A stretch of 64,000 nt of DNA, taken from contig NZ_CP121473.1 of the NCBI RefSeq assembly GCF_033954455.1, positions 868,001-932,000 on the forward strand, given 5' to 3'. Under the pieces are notes generated by a model. It was not told the DNA's origin. It did not search any database and was given only the letters and a program-made list of their open reading frames with translations. The position numbers and the translations under genes were made by a program. The stretch is from Thiorhodovibrio litoralis (GTDB lineage: Bacteria; Pseudomonadota; Gammaproteobacteria; Chromatiales; Chromatiaceae). Below, piece by piece: positions 37,787 through 46,661 of this stretch (positions are counted from its first letter, which is position 1; the number at the start of each line of letters is the position of its first letter).

Positions 37787-39541
37787 ATGCCTGTCTTCCG
37801 CCTGATTCTGCTCAAGCCATCCCACTACGACGACGAGGGCTACGTCATCCAATGGTGGCGCTCCGGCATTCCGTCGAACACCTTGGCCGCGCTTTACGGC
37901 ATGGCCCACGACGCCGCCGAGCGGCGCGTTCTCGGTGACGATGTCGAGCTGCGTATCAGTGCGATTGACGAGACCAACACCCGTATCCGCGTGGAAAAAC
38001 TCGCGCGCATGATCGAGCGCGATGGCGGCGCCGGGTTAGTCTGCCTTGTCGGGGTCCAGTCGAACCAGTTCCCGCGAGCCATGGACATCGCCCGCGGGCT
38101 GCGAGCGCGCGGCATCCAAGTGGGCATGGGCGGCTTCCATGTCAGCGGCACCCTGGCAATGCTGCCCGAGATCACCCCCGAGTTGCGCGAGGCCATGGAC
38201 TTAAGCGTGTCCCTCTACGCCGGTGAGACCGAAGGACGCTTCGATGAGTTTCTGCTCGATGCCTATGCCGGGCGTCTCAAGCCGCTCTACAACTACCTGA
38301 ACGACTTGCCGAATATCGAAGGCGTCGCGCCGCCATTCATGCCGCGCGAATACGTCGAGCGCACCGTCGGCACCCTGAGCAGCTTCGACGCTGGCCGCGG
38401 CTGTCCCTTCGTCTGCAGCTTCTGCACCATCATCAATGTGCATGGGCGCAAGTCGCGCTTCAGAAGCCCCGACGACATCGAGCGCATCGTCCGCGACAAC
38501 GCTGCCCAGGGAATCAAACGCTTCTTTGTCACCGACGACAACTTCGCCCGCAACAAAAACTGGGAGGCGATCTTCGACCGGCTGATCGCGCTCAAAGAGC
38601 GCGAGGGCCTTGGCGTCCATCTAACACTTCAGGTCGACACCCAGTGCCATCGTATCCCCCGCTTTATCGATAAGGCCGCCCGGGCTGGGACCAAGCGCAT
38701 CTTCATCGGCCTTGAAAACATCAACCCGGATAACCTGGCTGCCGCGAACAAGAAGCAGAACAAGATCACCGAGTTTCGCAAGATGTTGCTGGCTTGGCGC
38801 GCCCACCGCGTCTTTATCGATAGCGGCTACATCCTCGGCTTCCCCGGCGACACTCCCGAGAGCATCCGCCGCGACATCGAGATCATCAAGCGCGAGTTGC
38901 CGCTGGATCGGCTGCAGTTTTACTGCCTGACCCCGCTGCCGGGCTCGGCCGACCACAAAGCCATGCACGAGCGCGGCGAGTACATGGACCCGGACCTGAA
39001 CAACTACGAGCTCAATCACGTCACCACCCGTCACCCCAAGATGAGCGCCGCGGAATGGCATGGCATCTACCGCGAGGCCTGGCGCCGCTTCTACTCCCTG
39101 GAGCACATTAAGACACTGATGCGCCGAGGGTGCGCCACCGGCGTCAGCCCCGGCAAGATCATGAGCTCCTGCATTGTTGTCTACCTGTTCGGCGCCATTG
39201 AGGGCATACAGCCCCTAGAAGCGGGACTGTTACGGCGGCGGGTGCGTCGCGATCGCCGTGCCGGCTTGCCGATCGAGAATCCGTTCCTGTTCTATCCGAA
39301 ATACCTGGCACGCGGCCTTCATATGTTGTTCGCGGCCGCACGGCTGCTAATCCCGCTGGCGATCCTGCGCGTCCGGCTCAAGCGCAACCCCAGATCAAAA
39401 GACTATGTGGATCAGTCTCTCATCCCGGTTGACGACGCCGAGATGGACGCGATGGAGATGTACCGCAACAGCGACGCGGCGACCACGGCTGTCGCGACCC
39501 ACAGGCGCAAACTGGCCGAGCGGGCAAGCAAACCCATTTAG
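37787..39541 (+). CDS. B12-binding-type radical SAM protein
   Basis: 584 residues. The N-terminal region (about 1-150) is a cobalamin-binding-type Rossmann fold with VQVGMGGFHVSGT-like loops but no DxHxxG motif, as in many class B radical SAM methylases and cyclases. The radical SAM core follows with the cluster cysteines 206, 210 and 213 in GRGCPFVCSFC, then FVTDDNFARNKNWEAIF, IFIGLENINPDN and YILGFPGDTPESIRRDIEII. A basic, partly hydrophobic tail (about 480-545) suggests membrane association. The substrate is unknown. BchE- or hopanoid-type roles are conceivable in such an organism but are not supported by neighbours. The fMet tRNA is divergent upstream. Confidence 0.85.
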   Translation: MPVFRLILLKPSHYDDEGYVIQWWRSGIPSNTLAALYGMAHDAAERRVLGDDVELRISAIDETNTRIRVEKLARMIERDGGAGLVCLVGVQSNQFPRAMDIARGLRARGIQVGMGGFHVSGTLAMLPEITPELREAMDLSVSLYAGETEGRFDEFLLDAYAGRLKPLYNYLNDLPNIEGVAPPFMPREYVERTVGTLSSFDAGRGCPFVCSFCTIINVHGRKSRFRSPDDIERIVRDNAAQGIKRFFVTDDNFARNKNWEAIFDRLIALKEREGLGVHLTLQVDTQCHRIPRFIDKAARAGTKRIFIGLENINPDNLAAANKKQNKITEFRKMLLAWRAHRVFIDSGYILGFPGDTPESIRRDIEIIKRELPLDRLQFYCLTPLPGSADHKAMHERGEYMDPDLNNYELNHVTTRHPKMSAAEWHGIYREAWRRFYSLEHIKTLMRRGCATGVSPGKIMSSCIVVYLFGAIEGIQPLEAGLLRRRVRRDRRAGLPIENPFLFYPKYLARGLHMLFAAARLLIPLAILRVRLKRNPRSKDYVDQSLIPVDDAEMDAMEMYRNSDAATTAVATHRRKLAERASKPI

Positions 39542-39958
39542 CTCGGGCGCTGCTGTTGAGACCGTCTACCACAGTCGCAACGCCACGCCCGAATACCAAG
39601 TTTCGGAAGATGGCAATGCCATTGAATAAACTCATCTTTTCGTTGGTATAAGAACACGATATATGCGCAATGGCCGTGGGCAGTGGCTAGGTACCTACTC
39701 TCTCCCTCACTATTGATCCCTCTCCGAAAAGTGCGACCGATCCCGCGCTGCCGAGCTCCCGGCTTCGCTCGCGCCCGTTGCCAAGTGATGCCAAACTCTT
39801 TGCGGCTACTGGGTTCACCTTGCTTCGGCAAATTATGCTTGACCCGGGCAGTTGCTGCGTCAAACTAAGAGTTCTCCGCGATTCCCAACAGCCTGTTGCG
39901 CGAATAGTCTGCAAAGGCCCTGCTGGCCATTAACAAAAACAACCATAGCGTAATCACC
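39542..39958. other. 417-base spacer without a credible gene
   Basis: This stretch between the radical SAM gene and the serine-hydrolase gene is clearly less GC-rich than its left neighbour. I see no conserved frame, no tRNA and no strong terminator. TTGACC near 39840 could be part of a promoter for the downstream gene, but a matching -10 box is not convincing. Confidence 0.4.
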
Positions 39959-42088
39959 ATGCCCCAACTCAAATTCCGCCTGCCGCGAGCCATCTTGACG
40001 CAGTGGCTCGGTCTGACCGTCATTATCATAGTGGGCTTCAGCCTTAGCGCCTGCGACGAGTCTACCGACAACCTTCCGGCCCCTGCATATCAAAATGCCA
40101 TTGCCGAAACCACCCGCTATATTGAAGAGCAGCTGCCGCTTGTAGATGGTGTTGGTTTGAGTATCGCTCTGGTTGATCAGCAGGGCGTGGCCTGGGCTCA
40201 GGGCTTTGGCTTGGCCGACCGCGAAACAGGCAGACCGGTGGATGCAGACACCGCCTTTATGATCGGGTCGGTCACTAAAACCCTAACGACAGCCATGCTG
40301 CTGCGCGCCGTCGATCAGGAACTGGTGCAGCTTGATGCCCCGGTGCAGGAGTATCTGCCCGAGTTCAGTCTGCTCGAGCGCTATGCGGACCAGGACGAGC
40401 AAATCACGCTGCGGCGGCTGCTCAATCACCACTCCGGAGTGCCGGGAGATATCTACAACGGCATGTTCATCAACTTTCAACCCCTGGAACAATGGGATTG
40501 CGGGCTCTACAACGACTGGCTGTTCGATTACCTGGCTTTCGACTATCCCAGCCACCGGCCGGGCTCAGTGGCGTCGTACTCCAATACCGGTTTTATCCTG
40601 GCCGGTGAGATTGCCCTGCGTCTGCTTGGGCGCCCGGATGAGAGCTTCCGCGACTTCATGCAGCGTGAACTCTTCACCCCGCTTGGGATGAATCGTACCT
40701 CTCTGTCGCCAATCACCGAAAACCGGGCCACGGGCTATGTGGATGGCCAGGCCATGGCTTCGCAAGAATTCAACTGTACATCAGGCGCCACTGGCGGCGC
40801 CTACAGTACGGCGAAAGACATGGGCCGTTTTGTGGCCATGCTGCTGAACCAGGGGCGCACGCTTGACGGGCTTGCTTATCTGCAAGCGGACACTCTGGCC
40901 CGAATGGGTGAAGCGGAGAGAACGCCTTTGGACATCAGCTCTTTCTTCCAACCCGGACTTGGGCTCGACAGTGTTGCCTATCCGCCTCTGCACTACGCGG
41001 GGCCAGCCTGGATCAAGACCGGCGGCACGGGTGATTTTAATGCATGGATCGGCGTGCTGCCTGAGCGAGGCATCGGATGCGTGGTACTGACAAACTTCGA
41101 CCAGGGCGGCATGCTGGCCCCGGCGGTCACGCGACAATGCCTGCAAGCGGCGCTCGAGGACAGGGACGGACTGATGCCCTCCGCCCCCGCGCTCCCTGAG
41201 TACACTACCGAGACCGATGTGGACGTCCTTGTCGGCCTCTATGCCAAGCAAACGGGTTACGATCTCATTGCCGACAATGGCGATGGCACTCTGACATGGA
41301 CAGTGAATGCGCACAGCGAGGTGTCTGAAACCCGCAAACTCTTCTACCAGGATGGCGCTTACAAGCACGATGATGGCACGGAGCGGATTGTCTTTAACAA
41401 TCTGCGAGACCAGGGTGAGAACTATTTCGTCATGATTCAGGCGAGTGGTTCTGGATCAAAAGAAGAACAATACGTGCTTGACGGCTATATGCAGCAGATC
41501 ATCGGCCAGAAGGTCGAACCCGTCGAAATCGCAGATCTTTGGCAAGAGCGTGCCGGCACTTACATGCTGAACAATATGCCCTGGCATGATGCCTTGTGGC
41601 AATTCGGAGCGCCCTTGTCAGATCTCTCGATTCAAGACGGCATCCTGCTCATCGACGACAGTGTCGCATTGCCGGCTGATGAGACTCTTGCCTTCCTCGC
41701 CGGTATCAACAACCGGGCGGATAGCCGTCTTCTTATAGAGCCCCGTGACGGCGTCGAGCATATCGTCATCAATGGCTACACCGGCCTGCCGCTCGATGCT
41801 ATTGCCATGCTGAAGCCGGGTGAAACCGTCAGCGCGGAAGCTGGGGTCTTTAAAAACCAATGGTATCGGTTTGAGGCACCAGTGCCTGGGCAGTCCCTGA
41901 CCCTCGAGTTCACTGCCGAGCAGGATAACTACTTTTTGATCCTCTACAACGAGGCGTTTGAATTCATCGATCGCGTCCCCGGTCGAATGACCATCGAAAA
42001 TGCTGAGGGGACTTACTACCTCGCCGTTGCCGCCACACCGGATGCCTCAGGACGCTTTTCGCTGACACTGAGAGTGGCGGCTCCGTAA
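39959..42088 (+). CDS. Lipoprotein serine hydrolase, beta-lactamase/class C family
   Basis: 709 residues. The N-terminus is a lipoprotein signal (span about 12-28, lipobox FSLSAC with Cys32). Residues 45-400 form a beta-lactamase-class-C/penicillin-binding-type serine hydrolase: the nucleophile motif SVTK (Ser104, Lys107), YSNTG as the Tyr-x-Asn element, and a KTGGTGDF segment as the third motif. The C-terminal 300 residues carry a domain of unknown role ending in a bacterial pre-peptidase-like module (FEAPVPGQSLTLEFTAEQDNYFL). It may act on peptidoglycan, peptides or esters; it is not evidence of drug resistance. A truncated Rpn-family remnant follows, so this area may be acquired DNA. Confidence 0.82.
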   Translation: MPQLKFRLPRAILTQWLGLTVIIIVGFSLSACDESTDNLPAPAYQNAIAETTRYIEEQLPLVDGVGLSIALVDQQGVAWAQGFGLADRETGRPVDADTAFMIGSVTKTLTTAMLLRAVDQELVQLDAPVQEYLPEFSLLERYADQDEQITLRRLLNHHSGVPGDIYNGMFINFQPLEQWDCGLYNDWLFDYLAFDYPSHRPGSVASYSNTGFILAGEIALRLLGRPDESFRDFMQRELFTPLGMNRTSLSPITENRATGYVDGQAMASQEFNCTSGATGGAYSTAKDMGRFVAMLLNQGRTLDGLAYLQADTLARMGEAERTPLDISSFFQPGLGLDSVAYPPLHYAGPAWIKTGGTGDFNAWIGVLPERGIGCVVLTNFDQGGMLAPAVTRQCLQAALEDRDGLMPSAPALPEYTTETDVDVLVGLYAKQTGYDLIADNGDGTLTWTVNAHSEVSETRKLFYQDGAYKHDDGTERIVFNNLRDQGENYFVMIQASGSGSKEEQYVLDGYMQQIIGQKVEPVEIADLWQERAGTYMLNNMPWHDALWQFGAPLSDLSIQDGILLIDDSVALPADETLAFLAGINNRADSRLLIEPRDGVEHIVINGYTGLPLDAIAMLKPGETVSAEAGVFKNQWYRFEAPVPGQSLTLEFTAEQDNYFLILYNEAFEFIDRVPGRMTIENAEGTYYLAVAATPDASGRFSLTLRVAAP

Positions 42089-42132
42089 GTGCGTTAGCTG
42101 GCGACTCGACGGGGGACTCTAAGGGTGCGCCG

Positions 42133-42792
42133 GTGGCCAGCCTGGCGGTGCTGGCCGATACCGACCGAGGCTTCCGCCCCCAAGGCTACAGCGCCGCGCT
42201 GTGGGACTGTCGGGTGCAATTCGACTTCCCGATGGTCAAACTGCTCGACTACACCACCCCCGAGCGCTGGGCCGAACTGGAAGCAAGCGACAACGTTTTC
42301 GCCCTGGTGGTGATGGCGCAGATCCGCGCCAAGGTCACCGACGATGCCGAGACAATGAAACGCTGGAAATTCTGCCTGATGCGGCTGATGTACGAGCGCG
42401 GCTACGAGCGGTCGCTGATTGTCGACCTCTTCCGGCTGATCGACTGGATGATCCGTCTGCCTGAAGCGCTAGAAGCCGAATTCCGCCAAGAACTCTATGC
42501 CTACGAGGAGCAATACCAAATGCCTTATGTCACAACTGTTGAGAGAGCAGGAATTGAAAAGGGGAAAGCGCTGGGATTGCAGCAGGGTATGCAGCAGGGT
42601 ATGCAGCGGGGTATGCAGCGGGGTATGCAGCAGGGCGAAGCCGCGATCTTGATGATGCAGCTAGAAGAAAAATTCGGCTCAGATTCGCTCGAAGCGCACC
42701 GCGAGCGCATCGTGGCAGCCGACCATGAAGAACTCCTGCAATGGTCCAAACGCATCCTCACCGCCGAGACGCCCGAGACCATCTTCCACTGA
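42133..42792 (+). pseudogene. C-terminal remnant of an Rpn-family nuclease/putative transposase
   Basis: The frame encodes only the C-terminal part of a PD-(D/E)XK Rpn/transposase_31-type protein: DRGFRPQGYSAALWDCRVQF, MVKLLDYTTPERWAELEASD, the helical WKFCLMRLMYERGYERSLIV region and the MPYVTTVERAGIEKGKALGL tail. The N-terminal catalytic nuclease domain is missing. The preceding bases join directly to the 3' end of the serine-hydrolase gene, about 45 bases away. There is no good start codon context (GTG at 42133). The Gln-Gly-Met tandem repeats at 42580-42636 are typical of this family. It is most likely an inactive fragment. Confidence 0.8.
42580..42636 (+). repeat. 12-bp coding tandem repeat (Q-Q/R-G-M)
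   Basis: About 4.75 copies of CAGCAGGGTATG, two with CGG in place of the second CAG, encoding repeated QQGM/QRGM in the Rpn-family remnant. Tandem repeats at this spot are usual in the family. Confidence 0.85.
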
Positions 42793-43172
42793 TGAGGCTC
42801 TCGGGCCGCGCTGGCAGCATCAACCCGCCGCCCTCATCTCCGCCGTATCCGTCACAAAATCAATTAAAGGGGCCGTGTTTGAATTAATTTTCGAGCCCGC
42901 CGGGCAAGGACGCCGAGTCCCCTAAACTAACCAATTCCATCTGATCTCAGGTTTCACCTTCCAGCCCCCCGGGGGTTCGCCCAACGGGGCTTTTTTGCGT
43001 CCATCAGTGAAAGAAGATCTGGGAATCTCTGAATCACGAGTGAAATTCATTATGAGGTTGCCAAGGACGCCGCCAGCAACGCCGTTCTTAAAGACTTCAA
43101 GGGCATGATTCAAGGCGATTGAACGGTTCGCTTGACGCCTGCCGGCCCGACTGACGGAACTGGTCGGGTCGG
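42793..43172. other. 380-base spacer: terminator and coding remnant
   Basis: Between the Rpn remnant and deaD. It holds the terminator at 42963-42996 and, at 43033-43122, an open stretch ending AVLKDFKGMIQGD and a stop but lacking any start codon. The stretch looks like the tail of a lost gene. No intact gene is visible. Confidence 0.45.
42963..42996 (+). terminator. Rho-independent terminator
   Basis: AGCCCC (42963-42968) pairs with GGGGCT (42986-42991), with an inner GC-rich stretch that can fold alternatively, and is followed by a run of Ts to 42996. No intact plus-strand gene ends directly before it, so it may be left over from lost DNA. Confidence 0.65.
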
Positions 43173-44933
43173 TCAGCGTCCGCGCGGATTGCCGCGAGGC
43201 TTTTTCGGGCCTGAGCGCGGGCCGGGTCGTGGGCGGCTTGGGGGCTCATCGGACGGGCGGATGCGCAGGGCTTGGCCGCAGACATAGACTCGCTGCAGGT
43301 GCTGGAAGATGTCGTTCGGCATGCCGGGGGGCAGGTCGACGATGGAGTGGTCGTCGCGGATCTCGATGCGGCCGATGCGTCGTCCGTCGAGCCCGGCCTC
43401 GTTGGCGATGGCGCCGACGATTTCGCGCGGGCTGGCGCCGTGTGCATGGCCGACTTCGATGCGGTAGCTGGTGAGTTGGTCATCCTGGTCGCGACGCGAT
43501 GGGCGGTCGCGGCCGCCGCGCGGGCCGTCTCGATCGGGACGGCGGTCGTTCCCGTCCCTGCCACGCGGCGGCGGGCTGAGGCGCTTTTCTTCCACTTCCA
43601 GCGGACGCTCGCGCTGCAGCATAAAGCACAGGGCCGCGGAGATGTCCATGAGCTCGAGCTCTTGCTCCTTGCTCAGATTGGCGACCAGGCGGTAGAAAAA
43701 GTCCAGGTCCTGCTCGCTCAGTGTTTGGCGCAGGTCCTTGGTGAAGCGCTCAATGCGCGAGGCGCTGAGCGCTTCGGCCGAGGGCGGGTCCATGGCCGGG
43801 ATGTTGCGGCGGATGGTGCGCTCGATGGCGCGCAGCAGGCTGCGCTCGCGTGGCTCGATCAGCAGGATGGCACGGCCGGTGCGCCCGGCGCGGCCGGTGC
43901 GGCCGATGCGATGCACATAGGAGGCTGGATCAGTCGGGATGTCGTAGTTGATCACATGGCTCAGGCGTTCGACGTCGAGTCCGCGAGCGGCCACGTCGGT
44001 GGCAATCAGGATGTCGAGCTGGCCGTCCTTCAGCCTTCCGATGGTGCGCTCGCGCATTTCTTGGTTCATGTCACCGTTGAGCGCCTCGGCGGCGAACCCG
44101 TGCGCTTTCAGCTTGTCGGCCAGCTCGGTGGTGGCGTTCTTGGTGCGCACGAAGATGGCCATGCCGTCAAAGTTTTCCATCTCGAGCAGGCGCGTCAGGG
44201 CATCGAGCTTGTGACCGCGCGCGACCATGCAGTGGTGCTGGTCGATGGTGTCGACCGTCTCGGCTGATGCGCGCACCCGGACTTCGATCGGGTCTTTAAG
44301 GCGCAGACGGGCGACGCGCTTGATGGCCTCCGGCATGGTGGCCGAGAACAAAGCGATCTGCAGTTGGTCCGGGCAGTGCTCGAAGATCCAGTCAATATCC
44401 TCGGCGAAGCCCATGTTGAGCATTTCGTCGGCTTCGTCGAGCACCATGGCCTGCAGACCGTCGAGCGACAGATTGCCGCGGCGCATGTGGTCCATGACCC
44501 GCCCCGGGGTGCCGACGATGACCTGCGGGCGCCGCTTGAGCTGGCGAATCTGCAGACTGGAGCTCTGTCCGCCGTAGATGGGCAGGATGTGGAACTGGCT
44601 GAGCTGTGCGGCATAGTCCTGAAAGGCTTCGGCCACCTGCAAGGCCAGCTCGCGGGTTGGGGTCAGAACCAGCAGTTGCGGCAGGTTCAGGTCCGGGCGC
44701 ATGCGGCACAGCAGGGGCAGCGCGAAGGCGGCGGTCTTGCCGGTGCCGGTCTGTGCCTGTCCGAGCAGATCGCGCCCGCCGAGCAGGTGCGGAATGCACT
44801 GCGACTGAATGGGTGTGGGGGTCTCGTAGCCGAGGTTGGCAACGGCGCGGAAGATGGGCTCGCACAGGCCGAGATCGGCAAAGCTGAGCGTTGGCTCTTC
44901 GCTGGCGGGGTCCTTGGGGGCGTTTTGGTCCAT
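43173..44933 (-). CDS. deaD: DEAD-box ATP-dependent RNA helicase DeaD/CsdA
   Basis: Unwinds RNA duplexes in ribosome assembly and mRNA decay, especially in the cold. The 586-residue protein has the Q motif (TPTPIQSQCIPHLL), Walker A AQTGTGKT at 60-67, PTRELALQVAEAF, VLDEADEMLNMGF, SATMPEAI, and the helicase C motifs IATDVAARGLDVERL and YVHRIGRTGRAGRTG. A basic RG-rich linker leads to a C-terminal DbpA-type RNA-binding domain (about 488-560; YRIEVGHAHGASPREIVGAI), then a basic tail. It lies 100 bases downstream of the GH13 gene on the same strand. Confidence 0.95.
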   Translation of the reverse strand: MDQNAPKDPASEEPTLSFADLGLCEPIFRAVANLGYETPTPIQSQCIPHLLGGRDLLGQAQTGTGKTAAFALPLLCRMRPDLNLPQLLVLTPTRELALQVAEAFQDYAAQLSQFHILPIYGGQSSSLQIRQLKRRPQVIVGTPGRVMDHMRRGNLSLDGLQAMVLDEADEMLNMGFAEDIDWIFEHCPDQLQIALFSATMPEAIKRVARLRLKDPIEVRVRASAETVDTIDQHHCMVARGHKLDALTRLLEMENFDGMAIFVRTKNATTELADKLKAHGFAAEALNGDMNQEMRERTIGRLKDGQLDILIATDVAARGLDVERLSHVINYDIPTDPASYVHRIGRTGRAGRTGRAILLIEPRERSLLRAIERTIRRNIPAMDPPSAEALSASRIERFTKDLRQTLSEQDLDFFYRLVANLSKEQELELMDISAALCFMLQRERPLEVEEKRLSPPPRGRDGNDRRPDRDGPRGGRDRPSRRDQDDQLTSYRIEVGHAHGASPREIVGAIANEAGLDGRRIGRIEIRDDHSIVDLPPGMPNDIFQHLQRVYVCGQALRIRPSDEPPSRPRPGPRSGPKKPRGNPRGR

Positions 44934-45033
44934 GGGCTTTCAGGGGTTAATGATGGAGGCTCAATGAGCAGGGCTGTCGGTTGGTGTAAAGCGAATGATC
45001 CGGCGCTGTCAACCCCGCCGGCTGGGAGTGAAC

Positions 45034-46350
45034 TCAGGCACCGCCCGCGGGGCTTGCCGCGGGTGTGGCCTTGTCCTGCCTCGCGATGGCCTCGGTTGTC
45101 AGCACGCGCGCCATGCCTGGGCCGAGGTCGAACTCGAAGGGCGTGGGCAAATAATCCATGGGCCAGTCCGGGGATAGATCATAAAGTGGCGGCGGGCTGT
45201 CGATGAGTGCATAGAGGTCGTCGAGACGCAGGTGCTGGTTGTGGTGCGAGTCCTTGTTCAGGATCAGCAGCGCCTCCGCTCGGCCTTTCGCGGCCTTCTT
45301 GTGCAGGATCAGAATGGCCTCGTTGGGGTGGGGCCGCTGCGCGATGGGACCCTCGCCGCTGAAGACCGTACTTGCTTTCTTGATGCCATTGATCTCGGTG
45401 ATGAAGTCAGTCAGGTCGATGTTCGCCGGCTCCCAGTCTTGCAGGCGGGTGTTGACCACATGCAGGCGTTTGCGAAAGCCGTACTCGAAGCCCATCGGCA
45501 TCATCACATGGCTTGAGAAGAGCGCGGTGAACAGATAAAGCTGGCGCATGGCATTGACATTGCCGTGGGTCTCGCTGAACAGCCGCTCGGTATCGTGGCT
45601 TTCGGGAAAGCCGATGGAGCCCAGCATGGAACGAGTGAGCGCGTACTGGGTCATCAGCCAGGGGCTGGAGAAATCCCACCATTTGGCGCTGTTGTAGATG
45701 GCATCGAAGCCGGCCGCCGCCGTGGACTTGGTTTGCTTGGGCGTGCAGCCCAGAGTCTCGGCGACAAAGACCAGGTCGGGATGCTTGGCGCGGCAGCGAC
45801 TGATCAGGCTCTTCCAGAACTCAGCGGGCAATTGATAGGCCGCGTCGCAGCGAAAGCCGCGGAAGCCGAGCTCAACCAGATGCTCGACCACGCGGACGAA
45901 ATAATCCTGCATGCCGGCCTTGTCGGGCGACTTGCGATGATCGAACTGGGCCAGATCGCGCCAGATGACCTTGCTACCGTCAGGCTCGAGGCAGAAGGGA
46001 TTGGCCGGTTTGCCGCGCTTCATCACGAACCAGTCCGGGTGCTCCTTGACCAGGGGGCTGTCGACGGCGCAGTGGTTGATGACCAGGTCGGTCATCATGC
46101 CAAGCCCGAGTTTCTCCGCGCTGGCGCAGGCGGCGCGCAGTTGTTTCTCGCCGGGACCGCCTTTAGGATCGACCAGCGCTGAGTTGATGCCGAAGTAATC
46201 GCGGATGGAATACAGGCTGCCGGACTCGCCGGGCGGCTGCACCGGATTGACGAAAATCCAGTCGAAGCCCATGCCAGCGGCGCGCGCGAAGTGCTGGTTC
46301 CAGCCGGGAAAAGGTCCGGCGAGCAAGGGGAACAGGTTGTAGATGATCAT
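45034..46350 (-). CDS. GH13-family alpha-glucan-active enzyme
   Basis: A 438-residue cytoplasmic (beta/alpha)8-barrel enzyme of the alpha-amylase family. Conserved regions are visible: MTDLVINHCAVDSPL (region I), GFRGFRCDAAYQLP with the nucleophile Asp (region II), VFVAETLGCTPKQ with the acid/base Glu (region III), and GFPESHDTERLF (region IV). It lacks the extra N-terminal domains of GlgB, GlgX or GlgE. The substrate is unknown; a transferase or hydrolase acting on maltosides or storage glucan is plausible. The frame is open to 46470, but MIIYNLFPLLAGPFPGW at 46350 is the sensible start. No other glycogen genes are nearby. Confidence 0.8.
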   Translation of the reverse strand: MIIYNLFPLLAGPFPGWNQHFARAAGMGFDWIFVNPVQPPGESGSLYSIRDYFGINSALVDPKGGPGEKQLRAACASAEKLGLGMMTDLVINHCAVDSPLVKEHPDWFVMKRGKPANPFCLEPDGSKVIWRDLAQFDHRKSPDKAGMQDYFVRVVEHLVELGFRGFRCDAAYQLPAEFWKSLISRCRAKHPDLVFVAETLGCTPKQTKSTAAAGFDAIYNSAKWWDFSSPWLMTQYALTRSMLGSIGFPESHDTERLFSETHGNVNAMRQLYLFTALFSSHVMMPMGFEYGFRKRLHVVNTRLQDWEPANIDLTDFITEINGIKKASTVFSGEGPIAQRPHPNEAILILHKKAAKGRAEALLILNKDSHHNQHLRLDDLYALIDSPPPLYDLSPDWPMDYLPTPFEFDLGPGMARVLTTEAIARQDKATPAASPAGGA

Positions 46351-46661
46351 TGGCGCTTGAGGCTCCGGTAACCGCGTGTTGCGGTTGGGGTGGCGGCGAT
46401 GGTGCCGGCTTGGGGTAAGCTGTGGTCGAGTTGGCACTCTAGCGAAGCGCTGGCGTTGCCGCAATGGCATTACGCGGTCTTGCGAATGCTGCGATGGAAA
46501 CCGATCTTTGTGCGGACGCTGTCAACTCTGGCTGTGAGAGCCCGAAACAAGATTGGATCTGTGCGCTTTTCCCCATTCGCGGTCAGCGCGAGCCAAAATG
46601 TGCCGGCCAGTTGTCCCAAATCTGATGTTCCAACCAGACATTTCAATCGGAAAATTTACCC
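46351..46661. other. 311-base divergent spacer
   Basis: Separates the GH13 gene (minus) from the methyltransferase gene (plus). No conserved frame, hairpin or convincing promoter was found, although promoters for both genes should lie here. Confidence 0.35.

Noticed and set aside
42580-42636. Short tandem repeats considered as a CRISPR array
   Set aside because: The units are contiguous 12-mers without spacers, in frame and encoding QQGM repeats typical of Rpn-family proteins.
43033-43122. Short open stretch ending AVLKDFKGMIQGD before a stop
   Set aside because: It has no start codon after the preceding in-frame stop and no recognisable domain; kept only as a possible gene remnant in the spacer entry.
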